This document shows, piece by piece, positions 47,101 through 57,300 of a DNA stretch of 64,000 nt. The notes under the pieces were generated by a model. That model worked only from the letters and a program-made list of their open reading frames with translations, was not told the DNA's origin and made no database searches. Position 1 is the first letter of the stretch. The number at the start of each line of letters is the position of its first letter. Position numbers and translations under genes: made by a program. The stretch comes from Amyloporia xantha (taxonomy: Eukaryota > Basidiomycota > Agaricomycetes > Polyporales > Adustoporiaceae): contig JAYKKR010000011.1 of the NCBI GenBank assembly GCA_036971615.1, positions 558,001-622,000 of the forward strand, in the 5' to 3' direction.

Positions 47101-47620
47101 AGCGGAGATGAGTCCGACCACGATGACGGACGGCGAGGAGGACAGCGGCAATACACCATCGTAGATGAAGAATGGAGAAACCCTGAGATGCGCCAATTCT
47201 TCCGAGTCATTGATCTACTGCATCTTGACACGAAGTTCAACGCCTTCGGGCGACCAGCGTCGGGCAATTGGCCTCGAGTTCGCTTACCCTCGTCGCGGCC
47301 TCCTATTCCCGGTACGCCGAGAAGTGGACTTCCAGAAAATTTCTACAACCCCGACTGGCTCGTGAAGCTCAACCGTAAGCAGCGGCAACAATTGAACGTC
47401 CAGCCGCCGCTTGCACTTTCGCATACCGAGTCCTCTTTACGGTGAGCTAATCGAATTTTGTCCGTCATTATCTCTGATCCACAATCACTCTAGACTGGCA
47501 GCGCGCTATGTTTATGTGACTGGAGCTGGGCCTGGTGGGCAAGCAACCCGGAATCAGGTCATCGACGCAAACGATCCACGAATCGAGCATATCATCGCTG
47601 GGTTGTCTACCACCCTTTAG
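41154..47620 (+). CDS. 1946-aa repeat-rich protein with conserved C-terminal domain
   Basis: Twelve exons join in phase: 41154-41287, 41348-41698, 41755-41871, 41928-43382, 43438-45705, 45758-45857, 45917-45959, 46029-46150, 46206-46511, 46567-46953, 47011-47441 and 47494-47620. The first ~1600 residues are disordered and include a duplicated exon, 54-residue repeats (about 242-470) and an acidic (ASEED[PR]) hexamer run (about 1067-1130). The C-terminal ~310 residues are folded: TLRHDMAQLQNRVMTSLEVL, SNVRELTAELLGR, FRLDFIGSRHSRWNRQAALV, a helical segment, YERRLDACHF and a Gly-rich end. This C-terminal arrangement (WN-x-x-A, then W-Y-E-C, then R-R-x-x-YERR) resembles a large family of uncharacterised agaricomycete proteins, as I remember it. 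Function is unknown; a DNA-binding or element-regulating role is a guess. Confidence 0.75.
41620..41965 (+). repeat. Tandem duplication of an exon-intron unit (173 bp x 2)
   Basis: The block from AGGCGCAAAACGTTTACACT (41621) through the exon end, the whole intron and the start of the next exon is repeated 173 bp downstream (41794). It includes the donor GTATGCGACTC and the acceptor TTACACAG or TATACAG. The duplication creates exon 3 of the 1946-aa gene as a copy of the end of exon 2. Confidence 0.85.
42052..42790 (+). repeat. 162-bp in-frame tandem repeat, four copies plus a degenerate one
   Basis: Copies start at about 42052, 42214, 42376 and 42538, each with GAACTCTTC[G/T]ATGACAGGG and ending in the GAAGCATCGACGTCGCGGA class of sequence. 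A more diverged copy starts near 42742. The repeats encode 54 residues each of the 1946-aa protein (RTELFDDRETSSQSMSER...). Near-identity of copies 2 and 3 implies recent expansion. Confidence 0.9.
44581..44772 (+). repeat. 18-bp tandem repeat encoding acidic hexapeptides
   Basis: About eleven copies of GCCAGCGAGGAGGACCCT and variants encode ASEEDP, then alternate ANEEDR and ASEEDR. They add a dense acidic block to the 1946-aa protein. Confidence 0.9.
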
Positions 47621-47798
47621 TCTGTCGTCTACCGTTTGAAACGTGCAATGGATCGGACGGCGCCTCGACTGATGGTTTCTAACGGTTGTATCTTGTAATA
47701 TCTCTACTGCATATCGTACCTTATGTATTCTTCATGCTGCATTTGAAACAAGTTCGTATTGATAAGCAACAGAGCTGCGTGTCATAAGAAAGCGTATA

Positions 47799-49149
47799 TT
47801 ACTGCCTGTCCTCCATCAAACGGACCGACGTTGGCCCGCTACCACTCTCTTTGGTTTCCATAGTTGTCAATCTCTCCTCAAGCCTCTCCACTCCTCTTCG
47901 GATGCTCTTCAATCGAACCTCGAGAGGTATGCGATGACCACCAATTTCCGGAATTAGGCCCTTCCGCTCTAACTCTTCCACCATATCGGTCATCTGGCGC
48001 ATCGTCTCCAGTGCGCCAACAACATGCGAGAGGGCTTGCTTCCGGTAAGTAGCTACGGTCTGTAGCAGAGCTTGATTGGCACGAAGTCGGTGCAAGATGT
48101 CTCGATTCCAGCCTAAGTAAGTCCACCAGTCATCGACCACCTCTAGCTGTTGACGAAAGATGTTAGCGTCTTCCAATACGACAAATTCATGTATTGTCAG
48201 GAGAAAGTCTTCCAGCCGTGCAAGTTTGCTTTCATGATTCTCAGCGTCGGTCACCAACGGAGTCATAGATGCGCGGATCAGCTCCAACATCCCAGACAGA
48301 GGGTCGCCTGAAACCTGTGCCACTGAACAATCAGATCCGTCCATTTGCAAAGGTGGTATTGGAGCGACGTCGGTAAAACCAGTATGCAGGGCGCAGTCGC
48401 TCATCACTAGGATGCTGATGAGTTGAGACGTCAATTGCATCCCACCGTGGCTAGAATGGAGGAGCTCACTTGTCAAACGTACTGCGAAGCCTCGCATTAA
48501 ACTTCTGCAACCCTCTTGCAGTATCACTCGCTTCCGTAGCCAATTTACGCAGTAATCTCTCCAGTATTTCTGCATGGGCCAGACTACTGACTCGCACTAA
48601 TGCGGCAATATCCCGGGACGCAATCTCTGCCTTCCTAATCTTCAAACTCGGTTCGGCACTGCCGAAAGCATCTCCGAGAAACTGATCGAATGAAGCAGAC
48701 CCTCGGTCCGTTTGAAAAGAGGCGGCACTAGGCCACATGGGTAGCGAGGTGCTGTGTACCTGGACCCCGTTCGCAAAGGTGTCGCCAGTACTGAGAATAG
48801 GACAAGATAGAAGCGATCCGACGAAGGGTAGAGAGCATATAGCTGCATGGGTAGGTTGAAGTAGAAGGGAAATTGACTGCGAAAGCATCCAGATCACCAC
48901 ACACACGGCGATTGGCGACTTCGCCCAGTGCAATGCCATCGCAACGACCTCATGGATGTAGACGATCAGAGACCACATGTAGGCTATAGCCCATTTGCGC
49001 CATTGGCTAGTCATAGGCAGGCCTGTAGACTCGCCCGATGGTATAGATGGTCCGTCCTGCGTAACTGTCGGTTGTATCACGCTGCAAGTGGTACATCTAT
49101 GAAATGAGCTCACCAAGGTCGACCTCACTGATGGGCTAGCGGTAGACAT
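47799..49149 (-). CDS. Helical membrane protein B, unknown (paralogue of A)
   Basis: Three exons (49149-49114, 49056-48470, 48399-47799) give 407 residues from MSTASPSVRSTL. Hydrophobic helices lie at about residues 35-75 (WAIAYMWSLIVYIHEVVAMA, SPIAVCVVIWMLSQSISLLL). A helical region follows with LATEASDTARGLQKFNARLR. Exon 3 has a joined helical part with VVDDWWTYLGWNRDILHRLR, TYRKQALSHVVGALETMRQM and a terminal coiled coil (LEVRLKSIRRGVERLEERL). The same layout and several matching segments occur in protein A (21518-22651), so they are diverged paralogues inside one element. No catalytic residues or named domain are seen. It diverges from the WD40 gene, 202 bp apart, so the two may share a control region. 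Confidence 0.7.
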
Positions 49150-49350
49150 CCAATGCCCCGGACGGTGAACAAATGTTGCTAGAGGTACGATTGAGGTAAT
49201 TAATGGCTGGAGGGTGGGTATGAAGAGCTGGAACGATGGTGTCTCAGCCACAATCGCAACGCGTTCCGCGACATGGTCAGGTGATGACCTCACTCGAATC
49301 GCCACTGTAGTGTCTTTCAAGTTGCTACATACGCCTAAACTCACGCTGCG

Positions 49351-50942
49351 ATGTCTTTGCGCTATCAGCGGAAGGAAACTTTGGGCTCTCAACATCTAGG
49401 ACCTGTGAATGCCGTTGCGTTCAGCCCTGATGGAATGCACCTCGCTAGCGCAGGTGAAGACGGGAGAGTCGTGATATGGTCCGTTCAGAGCAGACAGCCT
49501 TTGTCCGAGGCAGTCGCCGCGTCTCCCGTACTCTCGCTCGCTTGGCTCCAATCTTCCCAACGACTTCTATGTGGCTGTCACGATGGAACCTTCATCTCTA
49601 TTTTTCTGGAAGATGTACGTGTAACAGATTTGAGCATTAAAGTGATATTCACGTCGAACCACTGGCAGGACAAGATATCGTTCACCGGATTTTCCGCGCA
49701 CGGGAAACCAGTAGAGTGCTTATCGTTCTGCGAATCAATGGGTGTTCTTGCCTCTGGTGCTCATGATGAGTGCAAGCTCTGGGTCGCCCAATCGAAACGT
49801 AAGTCGACAGTTACTAGTCGGATCTATGGTACTTAACAAGCGTGCCCACTAGAACCTGTTCCTGGTCTGTGGGATGTTAGGCGAACTCTCCCTGACCCAC
49901 CACCTACAGCTTCCAGTGATCAGAAGTTGGTTGTGGTCACATCTATACAATTGTTCATGCACGGTAAAAGTCCAAGGCTTCTCGTCTCATACATGCATCA
50001 TGGTATAACGTGTGTTTGTCTGAATTGAGACACTATTACTATGGCTGATTTATTTGTATTAGATGTTGGGATTTGGATGGTGATTCACCTTTATGGGGTA
50101 TCGCACTTCCTCGTTGGTAAGATTAATAGGTCATCTCTGAGTACTTGGAGAGGGTTTGATTCACTTCATTGCAGTGGTGCAGCCTTTATCTCACCTGACC
50201 AATCCCGAGTTGTTGCATCAAACCTTTCTGATGAGTTCCTCATTTATGAGGTTGTTTCTGGAACCTGTATCCACAAGCTTCAGATCCTGGACAACGGATG
50301 GAGATCTGTCTTGCCTGTCCAGTTCATTCATGATGGTCTTGGTCTCCTCACAGGGAGTTCAGTTGGCCAGGTGCAGATCTGGGACCTAGTACATTATGAA
50401 AAGTTGCAGACTTTGTTGCATAATGGTATGTATAGTCAACTGGATGAATGGATGGCAGTAAACTCAATTTTATGTTGAAGATGAACCTGTCCAAGCAATT
50501 TCAGTGAGTGGCTCCCCTAACTTTCAACAAACTGAGCAGGGAATTTTGACCAATTCAGGCTTATTATGATGGGTCTCATGATATATTTCTAATTGCAACT
50601 GCAACTAGTAATGAAGGTCACTCGGATGTATACATGTGGCAGACAGAAGCAGGTATGAGGCTGAATTGTGTCTCATAATTGTGATTACAATGACCAATAC
50701 CAACAACTTATGATTTATCACAGTGGCCAAGCTAGAAAATCTTTGTGAGTTTGGGGTATCTTTATGCTGTAGTATACACCTAACATCATATTTCTTCATA
50801 CCCAGCTTCAAGTGATGGAAAGCCTGAAGGCCAAGTTGACCAGCTGCTTGTGGTTCCTGCCAAGAGAAACTGGAGGCAAAAACTTGTGTATTCTGGCATT
50901 GCAGTTCTCATTGGATATATGTTACATCATTTCAACGCATAG
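49351..50942 (+). CDS. WD40-repeat protein with C-terminal membrane anchor
   Basis: Eight exons (49351-49798, 49853-50009, 50063-50116, 50175-50425, 50481-50503, 50559-50652, 50724-50744, 50806-50942) give 394 residues. It begins with WD40 repeats: [69 protein letters not shown] and [10 protein letters not shown]. Later blades read [20 protein letters not shown] and [19 protein letters not shown]. The last exon ends in a single hydrophobic helix ([19 protein letters not shown]), so the propeller would be tail-anchored, facing the cytoplasm or nucleoplasm. It is the rightmost cargo gene and ends ~43 bp before the right terminal repeat. Codon use and T-rich introns differ somewhat from neighbouring cargo, suggesting a separate origin. 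Confidence 0.78.
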
Positions 50943-50984
50943 GGAATGTGTTTTTGTATTCTAGTCATTGAAGTTAGAATGACA

Positions 50985-51819
50985 TGTATGTTCATACTAG
51001 AATTCTATTGACTGAACTTGACTTGACTGAAATTGACTTTATTTGACTCAATCTGACTTGACTTGACATGACCTGACTGAACTTGACTTGACGTGACTTG
51101 ACATGACCTGACTGAACTTGACTTGACGTGACTTGACATGACCTGACTGAACTTGACTTGACGTGACTTGACTTGACTTGAATTGACTTGAATTGACTGA
51201 AATTGACTTGACTTGACTTGACCTGACTTGAATTGACTTGACTTGACTGAAATTGACTTGACTCGACTCGACCCAACTCACATTGACTTGACACGACTCG
51301 ACCTGACTTGCATTGACTTGACCCGACTTGACCCGACTTGCATTGACTTGACCCGACTCGACACGACACGACTTGACTGACATTGACTTGACTTGACTCG
51401 CATTGACTTGACTTGATACTGTGCTAATGTCAGCAATATCTGACTTGACTACAGTATATGTGACTAGTCACAGCGTGTAGGTTTTTTTGTCCTAGTGTCA
51501 CATGCTATATTTAAATCGAGTCACTCAGGTGGAAAAATGTTAAACTTTTTCCAAGCATTTTTCCACTGGAAATGTGCTGGAAAAATTTTAAATATTTCCA
51601 TCATTTTTCCAGCGGAAAAATCCTTGGAAATATATTGCATTTTTCCAGTGGAAATATGTTTACTTTTTCCAACCACCATTTTTCCCTTGGAAAAATGCTG
51701 GAAAAAATTTACATATTTCCAGCAATATTTCCACCATTTTTCCACTGGAAATAGCTTATATTTTTCCATCCATTTTTCCACCATTTTTCCACCGGAAAAA
51801 TTCTGCCATGCACGGAGTG
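50985..51819 (-). repeat. Right terminal inverted repeat of the giant element
   Basis: Inverted counterpart of 15706-16592: AAGTC-type array (about 51005-51420, read as TTGAC on this strand), the ~70-bp unique piece with GTGACTAGTCAC, the TTTCC-rich segment (51525-51800) and the border ending GGAGTG at 51819. A 108-codon frame through the outer part is identical in both copies, so about 325 bp show no difference. Confidence 0.88.
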
Positions 51820-51822
51820 CCC
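51820..51822. repeat. Target site duplication, right (CCC)
   Basis: Matches 15703-15705 on the other side of the element. Confidence 0.6.
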
Positions 51823-51886
51823 CGCACTCCCCCGCCCCTTGTAAACGTCGGGTCGTTGAGGCAGGAAGGACAACATCAAGAGAGCA

Positions 51887-54005
51887 ATGTCGAATTTCGG
51901 GACACCTCCAGCCTTGCCTACAGCAGCTCAACCGTACAAGTAAGTACTCTACGGTCTGCTCGTTCTAATGCCCACGCCAAGATCTCTTCACTGACTCCGG
52001 AAATAGCTCATATGTCGAGGATCCGAAATGGCAACGCAAATTTTCCATCGTATGGGCTACTGCTGTTGGGATTGCAGTTTTGGCCTCCGTACCATCCTTG
52101 ATCTGGGCCTTCAAGAATAGGAGACTCTGGCGCGGATTCTTCGGCGTTTCCGAGAATACGGGTGGAATACGCTACAAACCTATAGGCTCGACAGAGCAGA
52201 AAGCAAGCAATCATAGACGCAGACTGGCTGACATCATAGATGTCTTCTCATCTGTGTTTTGGTGGAGTCTGCCCGCTATTGAGCTGAGTTTGGGACAGTG
52301 TTCGTCCATGCATGATCGTCACATTACCCCAGCCGACGGACTTACCGTTCGTTCTAGTATTGATCCTTGCCGGATACTTTGTCTTATTGGTACTGTGCAT
52401 AACTATGGACTCACAACTCGTCACAAATCCCAACCGTGCCGGTGAGTATTTTGACAGCGCATCTGCGAGATTTCTGTAGTCTGATCTCTAACCATACATG
52501 ACAGGGTTCATGGCGCTCGCTCAATTCCCCGTCGTCTTTCTCTTTGCGACGAAGAATTCAATTGTCTCTCTGCTACTGGGTCCAGGCAATGGTTATGAGA
52601 GACTCAATTATGTCCACCGGTGGGCTGGCCGCGGCATGCTTCTCGGAGCAGTGATCCACGGCTCCCTTTGGATACGCAATCACCTACAGTACAATATTGC
52701 GATAATCGGGCAGCAAAAAGAGACATCCGGCGTAGCTGCCCTTGGAGTCCTTTGCGGCCTGACTCTAGCCTCCTTGAGGCCCGTAAGACGCTACTTCTAT
52801 CAAGTGTTTTTCATATCTCAGTAAGCATTGAATGATTTCCCGTTGTGGCGACATTCGAAAACCGTCTTTTCTAGCGTCCTTGGATACGTTGCTTTTTTCA
52901 TCACTGTTTGCTACCACACCGAGTTCGCCCCGCCTTGGATCTTCCCGCCGCTGGCATTCTATGGCATGGATATGCTGCTGAGGATGTTCCGTTATCGGAT
53001 CAAGGACGCCACGCTGGTGCCCGTCGACAGCGATATGACACTGGTTTGTTTGATTTACTTTCGATAAAGAGGGAGATGTCTCATGTGCTTTCATTAGATT
53101 CACGTCCACGATTGCCATGAAGGGTGGCAGCCAGGACAGCATGTCCGTCTCCGAGTGTTCTTTTCCGGCAGAGTCTTCGAGTCCCATCCGCTTACCATCT
53201 TGAATGCTCCTTCGTCGACGTCGTGCATCTCTACCCAGTCGCTCACGCTCGCTGCACGAGTAAAGGGTGACTGGACTCGAGCTTTGAATGTGTACGCTCT
53301 CAAAGAGCAGAGTCGTCTACGAGGCGGAGAGAAGGGCGCGCATGACGGCGCACCAGTACAGGTCATGCTTGATGGTCCGTACGGAGGGTGCAGCGTTGAT
53401 ATTGGGAGGTACGAGAGTGCGCTGTTGATAGCAGGAGGATCTGGAGCCACGTTCACACTGAGTCTACTCGATGATATCGTGGCGAGATGTGTGAAGCTAG
53501 ATCGGCAAGATCGTGAAAGGACAAAGCGGATCGAGTTTGTGTGGTGTGTTCGGTCATATGGTACGTAAATCACAGCGTCGTCTCGAGTGTTTTGACTCAT
53601 TCACTGTTAGCTTGCATCGCGTGGTTCGCACCGATGCTCACGGACCTCGCGCACATGGTTGCGGGGACGTCCCTTGACCTCCATATCTCCATCTTCATCA
53701 CCTGCCCTTGCAGCCCTGAAGACATCCCATCTATTCCCAACGCAGACGTCAGTATCTTGCGTCCGTCCGTCAGCGCTCTGCTGCAAGAATTGGTGGCACC
53801 TCAGTCCGACTTTGACGAAGATGACGGGAAGTCGTCATTGGATTCGAAGCTCAAATGGGGCGACTTGAACGGTGGTTTGGCTATCTGCGCTGCAGGTCCG
53901 GAGTCTCTGACAACGGAGACTCGCAATGCTGCTGCGAAGCTCGGGTTGACTAAGGGGTTAGCGTTGGGTGGTATTGCTTTACACACGGAACTCTTTGCTA
54001 TATGA
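51887..54005 (+). CDS. Ferric reductase (FRE family), possibly frame-disrupted
   Basis: The start MSNFGTPPALPTAAQPYNSY is split by the first intron (51940-52006). Then come the ferric-reductase transmembrane domain with heme-binding His (YVHRWAGRGMLLGAVIHGSLW, VCYHTEF), the FAD-binding loop with HPLTIL (53190s), the NADPH-binding LLIAGGSGATFTLSLLDD, and the C-terminus CAAGPESL through LHTELFAI. The enzyme reduces Fe(III) or Cu(II) at the plasma membrane using NADPH, FAD and heme. Exon ends were checked at 52442, 52504, 52822, 53043, 53098, 53561 and 53612. Between LPAIELSLGQ (ending 52297) and TDLPFVLVLILAGY (from 52336) the frame changes by one. The only local GT-AG pair (35 nt) does not restore it. 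A 79-nt intron from 52254 would, but removes conserved residues. The gene may therefore carry a recent indel. Its start is 67 bp from the giant element. Confidence 0.85.
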
Positions 54006-54349
54006 ACCTGTATCTGTATTGGAACATAATGTAAGATCGAAAGATGACCTCTCGTACATGGGGCGGGAATTGCTAGCCTCATTGGAATCTGATGAGAGTG
54101 TCCTTTTCGGAGAACAGGGCTGAGTTCTTGCATAATCTTCATGCGCTCTCATCGCATGCCATTTCTTCTCTCTCCTCTTCCATTATTACCTCACCGCTCC
54201 CTTCGCCTAAAAGTTTTATGTCGGTCAAGTATTGTGTTTGGCGCCCAATCTAATCTTATCTGACCACAATGGCAGGATACCTTTTACGTCAGTCTTCCAC
54301 GCCGTGAACGACGAACGTTGACTGTGCATTATGCTGTTCATCGTCCTCC
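54006..54349. other. Spacer and promoter of the next gene
   Basis: Contains the 3' flank of the ferric reductase and the 5' flank of the large hydrolase gene. No other feature is seen. Confidence 0.5.
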
Positions 54350-57300
54350 ATGTCCGCTCACGCCAGTCCTAGTCGTCGTTCTTCCCAATCCTCAGCACCC
54401 AAGTGGCGTAGGACACTCTCGAATGCCAAGAGCCAACACCCAGCTAGTATTTCTCTTGTTTTCGCGCAACCGGAACAAGGATCCAAGCTTCGTTCGGCAG
54501 TAGACCAGTTGCCAGTATTGGGGATCGACGATACTTCGAGCGGATCGAGCATAATGTCCAAGAAGCGAGAGAGGTTTCAGTCAATGTCAACAGTTACAAG
54601 AGACAGCGAAGACGACACAGACAGGAAACGGACGAGATCAGATTCTGCCGTATCTCATGATGAGGTCACAGTGAGTTCACCAAATGAAATTCCCGACAGT
54701 GAAGAGAATAGCAGTCGAGCAGGTAAGATCTATGGCTACATTTAGCGGGGAATTCATTGAGACGAGAATAGACCCACTCTCCCCAGTGCTGTCTGAATCA
54801 CCGAAGTCGTCCCCGAATTTACTACATCCTCCGGAAATAGCGCCTGCACAGAGCATACCCTTCCCGACCACAGAGTCACAACCGCAGGGAGCGTCAGTGC
54901 CTCACAAGTCGTCGCGCTCTTCGTGGTTTAGCTCATTGTCACGAGCACGAGGAAGGGAACAGAGTCTCAAAGCAGAAGATTCAGCTCAGCCCAAGCCAGT
55001 GCAGGAGGTATTCCCTGCGCCAACATCAACCACACCTGCCGACTCAGACTCGAATGCGTCTACGTCGCAATCAGTGCCTTTCCCTCCTAAGCCGAGCAAT
55101 TCGCCCTCCACATCCTTGCCACGCGAAGCTATCTCCGCAGCACCCGTCATCGACTCGCCGTCTATCTCGTCCATCGACGAAGAGGTTCCTGGTCCGCGGC
55201 TCGCCATACCTCCTACCGGAAACAGCCCGCCCGCGGGGCCGGTGCTGCAAAGTCAGAGCGACGAGGCTGTGGCTATGGGTCGGAAGCCCTCGATCACATC
55301 GTTGAACCCATCTACTAGCCGCTTTACCTTGCGCATGCCGCTGTTAGGCCGGCCTAAGGTCCCTCTGCAGCAGGCGGTGGCGAGTGCCGAGGAGGTAACT
55401 GCGAAGGAGGGTGGAGGGGCGAAAGATGGGAGTGCAGGACAGACTGCTGGTGAGTGTCGTGGGCATCTAAGTTTGGTATGGACCTGCTTGAGCTCACTCG
55501 GACCAGCCATATCTCAGCCTTCTCCAAACAACGCAAAGTCCCCCGAGGAACAAGATCGGAACTCTCCTGTGGTGGATTCATCTGAGCCTACTGTCGATCC
55601 CGATCCCTCTGCGGTGATGCAGCCATCTGAGGATGACAAGACGCCAAAGGCAAGTGGACATGCCCCTGCAGGATCCTCATGGTGGGATTATGTCGGCTGG
55701 GGAGGCGGCCCGCGTAGTATTCAAGATAACCAAGAACCTGAGACGCCAAAGACCGAGACGCTACGAGTCGAAGTTGCGAGTGACCCAGAGCCCAAGTCGG
55801 AAGAACAGGCCGCTTCAGTTCCTCAGAATGCTGCAGCCTTGAACTACCCTCCTTCGCCTCCAGTGGCTGGGGAGACCGCTGCCACTGCTGTAATAGAGGA
55901 GCCGCAAGACCACCCTGGCGAGACAGACAGAGTACAGGCAAGCACGTCAGGGGAAGAACGCAAGCCACCGTCTGTCTTTTCTGCCGAGACGGCCAAGAGC
56001 CAGGGATCAGCCTGGTATTCGCCTTGGGCATGGTACCCGATGTCGTCGAACCCGTCAACAGAAGGTGCGGGCACTAATCTATCGAGTCCACAAGCAACTG
56101 GGACAGACAAGGATTCTACCTCCGGTGAGCCGGCAAAGACAGACGCTGAAATAATCAAAGAGCGGGCGTTGGCCCGGGAGGAGACTACTCCGGAGGCAGC
56201 GCCCATTGTAACAGTGACATCTGAATCGGACCCGGTACTGCAGAAGGTCGCCTCGCCGGCGGAAGAGTCGAAAAACCCGATTGAGTCGTCTATTACCGCG
56301 AGTCGCTCCGGCTGGGTGAATTTCTTCATGTCGCGGGCGCTACTCACCAAGTCCATTACGGACGATGGAAAAGAGAAGGACGAGAATGGCATGGAGGTGA
56401 TGAATATTGACGATGAGGAGGAGAGGCATGAAGGTTCCTCTACTCCCATCGCTATGTCTAAAGGCACTCCGGCTGACCAACATCCTCAAGCTTCTTCGTC
56501 GTATCAGGCTCCTCTACCATCCACTAAGCGGGAACATAAGAAGTCTACTGGAGCACTTTCTCTACCTAGTACGGTAACAGATACTAAGAAAAGTGAGGGT
56601 CTCAAACGCACAAACGCTCGTTCGCCTTCACCTTCGCCCTCGAGTGCGTCGGGTGTTTCTTCTGGTGCTTCTCCGCGTCCTCCGCCGCCGCGCAACCTTG
56701 TTCTACCTACATGGGAAGACGTATTCCTGTCACCCCCGCGGTCATATATACCTCCAAAGCCGAAGGGTGGCAAGTCCAAGCTTTCGAAGACAATTTCGCT
56801 GGTCAGCGGAGTGTTGTTCAATAAGGACGAACAGGAGGGGAAGGGGAAGGGGAAGGAGAGGGACATACCAGCCGAGATCGTCAACTTTGGAAAGGATCTC
56901 CCGAAGGCACTCAATGTTGTTGGAGAGCAGCTGAACCCATATTTGTTAAATGGTGGTTGCAGAGTGGTTGTCATTGGTGTAGCAGGCTGGTCACCAGGTA
57001 GGTTCCATCGTAGAACCAATTGCCTAGTCGCTAACTTCAGAGTTAGGCGCCGTCACCAGGACATTAGCTGGCGGGGTGAGTTCGTGATGACACGACTTGT
57101 TTGCTGTTTGCGAGAATAACGGGAATGATTTCCAGCTGCCTTCTTCCAGTACGAAATTCGTTGATATGACCTGTCAAGCATTAGAACAGTTTGAACAAGA
57201 GCATAGTTTCAAGTTCAAGAAGGTCACGAAGATTCCTCTCGAGGGTGACGGGACTATCGAGAGGAAGGTGTCCAAGTCAGTATCCAGAACTACTCTGTTG

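Larger units (their letters stand above)
15706..51819. mobile_element. Giant CACTA-like DNA transposon, ~36.1 kb, with cargo
   Basis: The two ends begin with the same sequence in inverted orientation (CACTCCGTGCATGGCAGAAT at 15706, its complement ending at 51819). The similarity runs inward about 0.84-0.89 kb at both ends, and the outer ~325 bp appear identical. Similarity stops exactly at the CACTC border, and 3-bp CCC repeats flank both borders. Inside, an intact Tnp2-type transposase lies next to the left repeat. Between it and the right repeat are about 13 spliced genes on both strands, including SUN and HEH/MSC nuclear-envelope proteins, a WD40 protein and a 1946-aa repeat protein. The element separates a Ctr copper transporter from a ferric reductase. 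An alternative is two independent short elements in inverted orientation around native genes. The matching flanks, the single border pair and the transposase placement favour one element. Confidence 0.78.

Noticed and set aside
15706..51819. Two independent short elements in inverted orientation flanking ordinary genes
   Set aside because: Less likely, because the outer borders share one 3-bp duplication, the inner sides hold a transposase adjacent to one end, and the flanking genes form a sensible metal-uptake pair. I keep it as the main alternative.
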